Of a DNA stretch of 64,000 nt, positions 21,401 to 29,809 are shown piece after piece. The notes beneath the pieces are model-generated. The model worked only from the letters and a program-made list of their open reading frames with translations, was not told where the DNA came from and ran no database searches. This DNA is from Mesostigma viride. Taxonomy: Eukaryota; Streptophyta; Mesostigmatophyceae; Mesostigmatales; Mesostigmataceae. The position numbers were made by a program, and so were the translations under genes. Every line of letters begins with the position of its first letter. Positions within the stretch are counted from its first letter, which is position 1. Location: NCBI GenBank assembly GCA_009746045.1, contig RPFO01000167.1, positions 2,066,652 to 2,130,651 on the forward strand, in the 5' to 3' direction.

Positions 21401-23698
21401 AGTTTGCGACGACGAGCCGGTTCGGCCGGCTCAAGCGCATTGAGTGCAAGCTGTCGGGCCGGTACCTGTTCCTCCGGTTTGTTGCGTCCACGGGCGACGC
21501 GATGGGCATGAACATGGTGTCCAAGGGCGTCGCCGCAGCGCTCACGTACCTGCAGGTAATATGAGCATGCCATTGAAACCAAACCCTCGAACCCGTTCTC
21601 ACGCATTTGGGTCGTCGCCACCACCAAACACCACTACACAGGGAGCGGCGGCGCTCACGCACCTGCAGGTAACATAGATAGGATGTATCGTGCATACAGA
21701 TAGGATGCATACAGATAGGATGAAAACAGATAGGATGCATACAGAGAGGATGCAAACAGATGGGAGGCATACAGATAGGATGCATACAGATAGGATGCAG
21801 ATAATTCCATGGCCTCGCAAGGTGACCTGGGGCTGGTTTCCAACTTTTCTTACCCGTGGCTTTCATTGGAGGGCTCGGTTGTGGGGGGGCTCACGTGGCT
21901 GGGAGTGGGACATGGTAAAGGTAAAAAGGAGGTATTACTAGATGTTCATAGTGCTAGTTAGCATACACATTTTTTACGTTCTCCTGTTTCACGTTTTTCA
22001 TCTATTTTGCATTGTCCTATATGCTCGCTGGTCTCGTGTGAAGTCTTGCCGGTGCAGCACTACTACTGTTGGCGCATCCTCAACAATATTGGTTTCTGTG
22101 CTGTACTTGTCGTCGCTTATTGACGCCTGTGTCGTAGTGGGGTCGACAGTGTTTTTAACGCTTGTTAAGAGCGAGTACTTGCATCTCCGCAGGTTTCATT
22201 TACTTGCAGTGTGAACAGCAGCAGCTTTAGCCCAGTGTTGAATTAGCCCAGTATCTGTTTCTCAAAGTAGTGTACGCAGTGTTGTGGTTCATCAAAGCAG
22301 GAAAAGTAGTGCTGGCAGCGTTACTTCCTCATAGTTCACGTTTTGTTGCTCCGCAACCCTATTCGGTTTTGGATTCCATGCCTGCGCACTTGCCCCTAGT
22401 GCAGCAAGATCTCCTCCCTCCCTCCCACCCACCCTTCCACTTCCCCATTTCGGCCCCGCCTGTCCCCCCTCCCTGCCCCTCTGTTTTTCTCCCTGCTTTC
22501 TCACCCTGTTCCACCCTGTCGACTGACCAATGACACCATGACTGCAGACCTGAACGCCACAGACACTGGCATGGACATCACCGCCACCACACAACACTAC
22601 GAAGGTGTTATGCGCAGCATCACGCTATGTACATAGCACACTATATATGTAGTGCGTGATGCTATCATACGGATTCGCAAAGCAACCCCTTATGCAGGGC
22701 GTAGCATCACACCACTACCGCCCTAAACCCTAAACCCTAAACCCTAAACCCTAAACCCTAAACCCTAAACCCTAAACCCTAAACCCTAAACCGAAAGGGA
22801 TCCCCAACAACACATCCCTTCCGCGAAACGGATACCGCAAAACATCCCTAACATTACCAACACAACTCGAACGAAAACCCACAATCATCGCCGCCACCAC
22901 AAAACCAACGTCATGGACTCCACCAGCACCAGGGCGAGTTTTGACGACATGCGCCCTATCGCTACCCTCGCACCCCTATCGATACCTTCGCAGTTTTCCT
23001 CATGCATTTGGGTTGCCACCGCCACCAAACACCACAACACACGACAGGGCGAGTTTGACGACATGCAGGTGGTGAGCATCTCGGGCAACTACTGCGCCGA
23101 CAAGAAGTGCACCTCGGTCAACTGGATCATGGGCCGCGGCCGATCCGTCGTCGTCGAGTCCCTCCTCACCGAGCGCCAGCTGTCCGCGGTCCTCCAGACG
23201 ACCGCGAAGGCCATGGCCGAGGTCAACGTGGCCAAAAATTTCGTCGGCTCGGCGATGGCAGGGTCCCTGGGCGGGTTCAACGCGCACGCGGGTAACATGG
23301 TCGAGGCCGTCATGCTCGCGTGCGGGCAGGATCCCGCGCAGAACGTGGAATCCAGCAGCTGCATGACGCACATGGAGGTGGTCGGGCCGGGGCAAAAGGA
23401 CCTGCTGGTGTCTGTCACGTTGCAGGCGCTCGAGGTGGGCACCGTGGGCGGGGGGACGATCATCCCGGGCCAGCGGACCGCGTTGGAGATGCTCGGGGTC
23501 AAGGGGGCTGACTTGGACCAGCCGGGGGGTCACGCGGACACCCTTGCCCGCATCATCGGGGCCACAGTGCTCGCGGGGGAGATTGGCCTCATGGCGCTCC
23601 TCACGCAGAAACCGGGCGCAAAGGAGACGGCGGAGGTGCAGGACACGGCGCCGGACTACCGCCGCATGCTCATTCGCACGTACTCCGCGGGGTTCTGA
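18457..23698 (+). CDS. HMGR: HMG-CoA reductase, class I (3 exons)
   Basis: Exons are 18457-19251, 21025-21555 and 23048-23698 (TGA), all phase 0, about 658 residues. An upstream in-frame ATG at 18403 is possible. The enzyme reduces HMG-CoA to mevalonate with two NADPH, the committed step of the cytosolic mevalonate pathway, and is anchored in the ER. Visible: a His-rich N-terminus (HARAHSHVHGNGHSHAHGD), two membrane helices near residues 85-140, the linker motif IPSHSLESRLGDEERAAR, catalytic Glu in CCEMVIG, NADPH motif TGDAMGMNM, catalytic Lys in CADKK, Asp in GQDPAQN, and GTVGGGT. After GEIGLMALL the usual tail with the catalytic His (SHM..NRS) is replaced by an unrelated ~30-residue end, TQKPGAKETAEVQ..TYSAGF. 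Introns 1 and 2 are 1.5-1.8 kb and full of repeats and splice echoes. Confidence 0.9.
19436..19710 (+). repeat. 54-bp minisatellite in HMGR intron 1
   Basis: About four copies of a 54-bp unit (GCAGGCATGGCATTACTATG, CTATAGTGACCATGGTA, ..CCAGCAGACCACCAGC) run from 19474 to about 19690, with degraded half copies on each side. All three forward frames stay open, which creates spurious ORFs here. Confidence 0.9.
19831..20045 (+). repeat. Dispersed hairpin fragment and AT-rich repeats
   Basis: Positions 19831-19875 (AGTACCCCGTGGCATGCC, TGCGCACGACGCG, AGTACTT) match 10458-10500, probably another LINE-like 3' tail type. It is followed by three to four copies of a TTTACTATATGATGTATT motif up to about 20040. 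Confidence 0.5.
20526..20955 (+). repeat. (CCCA)n tetranucleotide array
   Basis: About 430 bp of CCCA with single-base interruptions (CCACCCACC near 20718, 20820, 20884 and 20942) sits just before HMGR exon 2. All frames are open and give Thr-His-Pro-Pro or Gly-Gly-Trp-Val repeats, which are not real proteins. Confidence 0.97.
21600..21680 (+). repeat. Decoy mini-exon in HMGR intron 2
   Basis: Positions 21642-21668 read GGAGCGGCGGCGCTCACG then CACCTGCAG. They copy the last bases of exon 2 (GCAGCGCTCACGTACCTGCAG, border 21555), keep the donor GTAACA, and are preceded by an acceptor CACTACACAG. The 27 nt are in frame (GAAALTHLQ, echoing AAALTYLQ). The 40 bp upstream (GCATTTGGGTCG.. ACCAAACACCACTACACAG) resemble the acceptor region of exon 3 (22998-23047). 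Either it is a spliced alternative exon or a decaying duplicate; the sequence alone does not decide. Confidence 0.6.
21676..21805 (+). repeat. 15-bp minisatellite (GCATACAGATAGGAT)
   Basis: About eight copies with single changes (AAAACAGATAGGAT, CATACAGAGAGGAT, CAAACAGATGGGAG) follow directly after the decoy mini-exon in HMGR intron 2. Confidence 0.9.
22721..22791. repeat. Interstitial telomeric repeat (CCCTAAA)n
   Basis: About ten uninterrupted copies of the plant-type telomere heptamer (TTTAGGG on the other strand) lie within HMGR intron 2. Because transcribed gene sequence lies on both sides this is an internal block, not a chromosome end. Confidence 0.95.
22923..22955 (+). repeat. Echo of HMGR exon 3 acceptor
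   Basis: CACCAG/GGCGAGTTTTGACGACATGC (border 22932) repeats the true exon 3 start GACAG/GGCGAGTTTGACGACATGC (border 23047) 115 bp upstream. The echo has one extra T, so using it would shift the frame. Confidence 0.8.
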
Positions 23699-24586
23699 TG
23701 CCTTTGAAGAATGGAGGGGTCCTGATTATATGATTCGCGAGGCTGACACCGGAGGGGGGTTGGGGTCACTAATGCTAAACGTTGCCTTTGAAAATGGAGT
23801 CGTTTCACATCCTCACGATGTGTCTGTTCTGGGATAGGAAAAGAAATACCCCTGCCCGAGGATTCTTGAAATTGGCTTCTGAGGCTTATCCGCACGCACG
23901 CTGCCGACCTCTTGAGTCGGCCACAGCGTGGGGCGGCTTGTTCTCACGTGTTCGGCTGGCTTTTAATGCTCCTAGAAACGGAGTCTCCCATTGGGATGAA
24001 CTAGGCTTTGCGAGGGCGACCCCTTAATCTCTCTTAGGGGTAGTTCTAGGAACTAGGGACTCATCTATGGACCTGTCTACGGACTTGTCAGGATGACGCT
24101 TGGAGGGCTTGGTGGAATGGTGTATGACCTGGGATATGGAGCGCACATGGAGCATAGCCCTGGGAGAGGGGTTGCACATGCAGAGCACTATTGCCTGACT
24201 TGTCCCATGGAAAGACTAGCTTGATCTTATGGTTTCAGATAGAGGGTTTTATATGGGTAGTTTGGGAAGGGGCAAGAGCAAAGGAATGGCCCCACGTCCA
24301 CCGAGACAAAGACTCAAGCATTTTGGTCACAAATAGGAAGTTCTGTTTCGTTGTTGGATGAAAGCAGAAGATGTTGCATGCGGAATGTCTCACATGCCCG
24401 CACTTGTGCCCTTCGCACAGCACTTCCCCTTTGGCAGGAGGGTCTGGAAACTAGAATTTTAGAATACGGTTAGAAATGTCTGGGCAGTTAACTGGAATGG
24501 TGGGCTCGTTGTTTGGTCTTTGGATAATGCCATGCTTTGTAAACTTTGATCTTTCGACTATGATGAATAGTAAGTGAGACAACTAT
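23699..24586. other. Intergenic, nothing recognised
   Basis: This is sequence downstream of HMGR. A short imperfect duplication (GCCTTTGAAGAATGGAG at 23701, GCCTTTGAAAATGGAG at 23784) is the only structure noticed. Confidence 0.5.
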
Positions 24587-24935
24587 CAATGAGACAACCA
24601 GCGCAGGCCAGACATCGGGAGAATCCGGACCATGGTAGCTCGAGCCTGCCGTCATCTGGTCCACGTTTTCGAGTCGTTCAGGATGATGAATTTATGAATG
24701 GAGATGGAAATGTGTAGCATTGTACATTGAAATTATGGCTGGCTTACGTGTAGAGCGACTAGATGACCTAGACGGTGGGGCCGGAAACAGTTTGCTTTCA
24801 ATATCAGGGCGTGTGTTTCGAGCCTAACTGGCCGGAAGTGTCTAGTGGTGAGCACCATTGCTGCGATCGCTCTCCCACCATTTACGAGGAAATACCCGCA
24901 AATGGAAAACCACTGAAAAGGTCTAGCTAGTCAGT
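24587..24935 (+). repeat. R2-family dispersed repeat, long copy
   Basis: About 350 bp, nearly co-linear with 13206-13555, from GAGACAACCAGCGCAGGCCAG to CCACTGAAAAGGTCTAGCTAG. It ends 13 bp before the LINE reverse-transcriptase ORF, so it may be a separate insertion or upstream LINE sequence. Confidence 0.6.
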
Positions 24936-25476
24936 CATTACGTTAGCCATGCCATGTAACTTGCAGGAGGGCTGCCTTGCCACTGACGACGTTGTCCACC
25001 CCTTCACTTTGAAGGAACTGGACGGCGCGCTTGCTCGCCTGCGGTACGATGCGGCGGTCGGTGCTGACCACCTTTCTGCCGAGCTGCTGAAGACCCCTGA
25101 TCCGGCGGTTAGGGATCTTCTGCTGGCGTTCTGCAACCGTGTCCTGCTTTCTGACGAGCCTCCGCCTGCTGAGTGGCAGACGGCCATCCGCGTCATGCTG
25201 TACAAGAAGGGCTCTGCTGCTGACCCCGGTAACTACCGGGGTGTCTGCCTCCAGAGCGCCGCGCTGAAGGTCTTCATGCGCATGATGCTGCACAGGCTCC
25301 GCGCCGCGCTGGACCCACACCTGGATGAGTCTCAGATGGGTTTCCGTCGTTGTCGTAACACTGTCATGGCTGTGTTTGTCGCGCGCCGGTTGATGGAGGA
25401 GGTGCGTCGCCTTCCCCCTGACAGTTTGCCGCTGGTCTTCATTTTTGTTGACTATATCAAGGCCTTTGACACGGTC

Positions 25477-26491
25477 CCCGAGATCGCCGAGCGAACGGCC
25501 ACCATCGCCGCCCAACCTGCTGGTAGGGCTAGCGATGACCCCTCGACTCGCGCCTCCTGGGCGGACCTGCTCAAGAGCCAGACATCCTCTACCACGACCG
25601 CCATCACCACCAAGCTCCAGGAGCTGGAAGACACGCGCCGCGAGGCCGCTGACCGCGACCGTCGCCGCTGCCGGGTCATCCTCAGGCGCTTCGACATGCC
25701 GCCGGAGGAGACCCCAGACTCTCTTCTCGACGAGCTGAAGAAACAGCTCTTGGCGTGCATGCAGCTGCCAGGTGCGATACTGCAGGGCGCCTACCGCCTG
25801 CCCCATCCACGGGCCAAGGCTGGGCCCCCTCCAGTGGTCCTCACCTTCAGCGACATCACAGCCCGAGTTCGGTTCCTCTCTCGCCGCAAGAAGCTGGTGG
25901 ACACCTCCTGGTCGCTTGACGACGACCTGACGCCAGCCCAGCAGCAGCAACGCCGCGATCAGTGGCCCGACTACATCCGCCACAAGACCAAGCCCGAGAA
26001 GCCCCAAGTGTACTGGCGGCCGGGGCGGGGACCTCTATGTCAACAAGAAACTGTGGAAGCCCCCCCGGGCTTCCCCGGGATAGAGCACTCCAGCTAGTTG
26101 TCTAGATGGGGGCAATCGATGATGGGATAGCTTAGGCATTACAGCACTTGAAACGATATTAGCGCACAGCGTTATAGTAACTTCAATTAGCTCTGGCCAT
26201 TGTGGCCATCAGCTTGCGCCTTAATTAGCCGACGTCTTGAGCCCACCTCACATTTGTAGCATAAGCTATGCGTCAGCCTACCTATGGTATTGCACTGGTT
26301 GTATTGCACCCACAGTGTTGCGCCCCGGCACCATGCCGTGGAGAGAGCACTCTGTGGCCTGCCCACCTGCGGCAGTGAGAGAAGCTAGGGCGCCCTCGCT
26401 CCTTCTCGCTGTGTAGATAGGGTTGAAGGTTCCTTTACTCTGTATTGGCACCCACGTGACGCAGTCACGTGCTTATTAATTAATTAATTAA
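25477..26491 (+). mobile_element. Second ORF1-type retroelement, 5'-truncated, in the RT ORF
   Basis: The 1,015-bp insertion has the 11-bp duplication TTGACACGGTC (25466-25476, 26492-26502). It encodes the C-terminal ~200 residues of an ORF1 related to, but distinct from, the half-LINE A-E family (RRCRVILRRFDMPPEE, YRLPHPRAKAG, FLSRRKKLVDTSWSLDDDLT), ending at the stop at 26097. A 3' UTR of about 390 bp follows with a perfect hairpin CACGTGAC-GCA-GTCACGTG (26453-26471) and a (TTAA)n tail. By chance it is in frame with the upstream RT, giving one 382-codon chimeric ORF (24949-26097). ORF1 is again followed directly by the 3' UTR with no ORF2. Confidence 0.85.
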
Positions 26492-26760
26492 TTGACACGG
26501 TCCTCTGGGAGGCTCTTTGGGCCATCCTAGCTCTGGATCGAGTGCCACCTGCGTTTATTGCTGCCATTCGCCGGCTGGTGATATACCTTAATGGTGCTGG
26601 TGATATAGGGCACGAGCCACGAGCCACGAGGTAGCCATGGCTGACGGCGGAGCTCATAACTTTCACGTTTGAGCCCCAAATTCAGCTGTGAATATCACTA
26701 TCGCTTCGTCTTTCTAAGACGCACATGCTGATATAATTTTCCGAATCTAACACGCAATAT

Positions 26761-29700
26761 ATGACGAGCAAACGTCCCGTTGACGCAACGCAGTTTGGCG
26801 GATGCGCTCGCCCATGAAAATGCGGCAGCTGCGGCTGCAGCTTCGCCATCAGGTCCGGCAGGCAGCGGTGACACTAGTCGTGCACTGGTGGCCACCCAGC
26901 AACCTCCCGGGCTTAATGCCTCGCCATCGGCATCGCCTGACCCGAAACGCACCCGCCCAGCCGACAAAACAGGATGGTCCCGCCCCTCGGAACCGCGCTT
27001 TCGGCACCACCCTTTCAAGGTCGATGATCACGACTGGAACAACATGTCTCCTGACGATGCTATGGACTGCATCTTCTTCGGGGACTACGCCTCGCTTTAC
27101 GACCTGTGCATCCATCTCTCCGACCAAGGTCGCCTCCTCTGCAGCAACGGCAGCCCCTGGCTAGCCCACGGCGCCATGCTTGGCTGCCCCCGCCCCGAAC
27201 TCCAGCATGCACGCCGTCCTCAACTCCCTTCTCCAGCGCTCTGACGGCGAGATCTGGGCTCCATCCATCTCCGCCTCCACCCTCCGTTCCATCCTCACGG
27301 AAGCCTTTCAGCAGCACGTGACCCCCCTTGCTGCTGACGTCGCAGCATGCAATGGGTGGCACGCTGGCTGCTGAACTTCCTCACATTTCCGCCGCTGCCG
27401 CCTCCACCTCCACTGCCATTTCCGCCTCCACTGCCGACATCAAAGCCCAGCTCCTCGACCTCGACCAACGCCTTCAAGCCACCGCCAACGCCCTTGAGAG
27501 CTTGCATGACACCGCCGGCCTCACCGCCCAGGCGGTGAAGGACATCGCCGCCCAGCCGGCGCCTGCTGGCCCGGCCGGCGATGCTCCCTCCACCTGGGCG
27601 GACTTGCTTAAGCAGCACACCACCTCCACCACCTCCACCATCTCGGCACAACTCAAGCAACAAGCCCTCGACCTTCGCGAGGAAACCGACATCGCCCGGC
27701 GCAGCCACAATGTCATCGTCAAGCACTTCGACCAGCCGGCAGGTGAGACCTCCACGAGCCTTCTTGAGGCATTTAAGCGCGACATTCTTGCCCCCATGCT
27801 ACTCACTGGTGAGCTGGACATGTCGGCTGTCCGCCTCCCCCGCGCGCGGGGGAAGGCTGGCCCGGCACCCTTGCTCCTCACCTTTAAGTACATGGCGGAC
27901 AAGCTGTCGTTCCTTAACCCCTAAATGGTCTTGCTGCCGATTTTCCGCCAAAAATCGAGTTCCAGCCGATGCATCGGCCCCTTCTCGGGGGACCAGATGC
28001 CGCGAAATCTATTGAGAATTAGGAAAAGTTTAGCTGAGAAGATCGAAAGTTTATAAGTTTCTTCACAGCATGGTATATGGGTTTGCATACTTCTGACAAA
28101 GTTATAGAGGTGTTCTGGCCGGTCAAAGTACAAGGGGTCAGGGTACTTTTTCACGTACATCGTGCATTCCGGAAAACAACGACCTGGCCATGGCGGCTTG
28201 CGCCCACGCATGGCATTTACGTTTGCGTTCGAATTTTCTGGCCAAACTTAGGATATTGTTTTTATACGTCCTAAAGATCATACAGGCCAATTTTTGGTTC
28301 GCGGGAATGCCATTTGATAGGTGTCGGCAGCGTTCTTGCTGGAAAAAACTGCGATCAGGCCGGACGATAGAAACGTTGACAGCAATACCTTTCCGGCGTA
28401 TTTTAAAGGATATATCGGTTTCTTTGTACTTTTTATGATACACAGTAGTCGTAAACGTGCAAGGGTGGCCAGAAATCGCCGAATCCAGCGACCATGCTGC
28501 ACAACTTTGGTGTGCCGAAATGCGCCATTTTGCGGCCACCGCCTGGGCCAAGGTAACGCCATCCATGCCTGGTAAAGCTTAAGCATCGTTTTCCTATCGA
28601 TGTTTGACGTTTATATGTACGTTCTAGCTTGTGTAGCACATTCTTTTTGCATTATTCATGCTCTTTCTTGACCCTGGCCTGGCCCCTTTCTAAAACACCC
28701 TTCTTGGATGCTTCCCTCAGTCAGTTGACCTGCCACAGGGTGATGGTGATAAGTTTTAGAGGCTGTATGGGTTTGAATACCTCCATATATGTTTGTTATA
28801 CATTTCCCATACACATATTGCATGAGTGTGAGGCAGTTGGCTGGTCTCTGTGGCATCATCAAGCACGTAACTGGTGAGTAAAAGCTTCCCATGGACAGCA
28901 TGTGCCACCAGGTGTGCTGGCCATCACCTGGCAAGCTATAGCAGCTTAGGCCTAGTTTATCCTTGCTAGGGCAGGCTGAAATAGGCTCAACATCACTAGT
29001 TTGTTGGTGGCTGCCTCCTAGAATGCATGCCTTGCGTAGGGTATCCGTACCACGTTACCTACGTGCATGGACAAGGTAGCACCTGCACATAGGTGCCATG
29101 TAAGGGCAGTGTGATGATGCAGTTATGTTTCCCCATCATTGTGGAAGGGAAATGTATTGTTTGGCATGGTTGGTGGCCATATTAGTAGGTAGTATGCCCA
29201 CCCCTACCCCCTTGGTTGCTTTTTACCAACGGTACCCCTAAGGGCTGTACTGGGTGTAACTGCTGGTATACCCACCCAAATGATGACCCCAATGGCTCAA
29301 ACTGTTCAGCAACTAATTGTTTATCATCCCTGAAGTGGTAGGTGCCTAGCTCTTATAACATAATTCAAAATGCACATTCTACCAAAAATGAAAACGCGCG
29401 TCTTGACCCCCCTGACTTTGACGGCAGTTATATATGGCCTACCCTGCATATATGTGAGGTTGTGATATACCAACCCGAAGGGCAACTCATGGACATGCTT
29501 GGCCCCCAAGGACAGCCATTGGATATGGGTAGGTTGGATGGCATCTGGTTTGCAAAATTGTGAAGATCCAGCCGATTTATCGGCAGGATCTCAGACCATT
29601 TAGGGGTTAAATGCCGCAAGAAGCTCTCGAGGACTAGCTTCACGCTGGACGACGACTTGACCCTGGCCCAGCAACAGCGGCGACGCGAGCTATGGCCGAC

Positions 29701-29809
29701 CTACCTTCAGCTCCGGCACAGCGCAGGGGGGAAGCCGGTATACTGGAGGGGGGCGGTCATCCACGTTGACCACAAGCCCTGGCAGCCCCCTCCTGCCACC
29801 CCAGACTAG
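26761..29809 (+). pseudogene. L1-type ORF1 of half-LINE copy D, split by a DNA transposon
   Basis: The ATG at 26761 starts MTSKR; a frameshift follows at about 26779 and another near 27170-27330. From 27328 a long clean stretch reads the helical and RRM-like parts (LQDTA-type LESLHDTAGLTAQAVKD, SHNVIVKHFDQPAGE) to MADKLSFL at 27913. Then comes the 1,689-bp insertion, and the protein resumes at 29607 with KCRKKLSRTSF, TLDDDLTLAQQQRRREL, ending at 29809. Taking one TTAA at the joint restores the frame exactly and matches copies A and C, which confirms the insertion borders. Confidence 0.8.
27918..29606. mobile_element. TTAA-flanked piggyBac-like element, non-autonomous
   Basis: The 1,689-bp block sits between TTAA at 27914-27917 and 29607-29610. 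Perfect 14-bp terminal inverted repeats CCCCTAAATGGTCT occupy 27918-27931 and 29593-29606. A short palindrome lies inside each end: GCCGATGCATCGGC near 27966 and GCCGATTTATCGGC near 29571. The interior is unlike any coding sequence I recognise; the longest open frame is 142 codons (28566-28138, -) and no DDE/DDD transposase motifs are visible. By target and termini it belongs with piggyBac-type cut-and-paste elements, mobilised in trans. Confidence 0.82.

Noticed and set aside
22721-22791. A chromosome end
   Set aside because: HMGR exons lie on both sides in the same gene, so the telomere repeat is internal.
25043-26007. 354-codon minus-strand ORF
   Set aside because: Antisense shadow of the RT/ORF1 chimeric ORF; no family resemblance.
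28138-28566. Transposase gene inside the TTAA element (142-codon ORF)
   Set aside because: No DDD/DDE spacing, no Cys/His C-terminal finger and no similarity I can recognise; likely chance.
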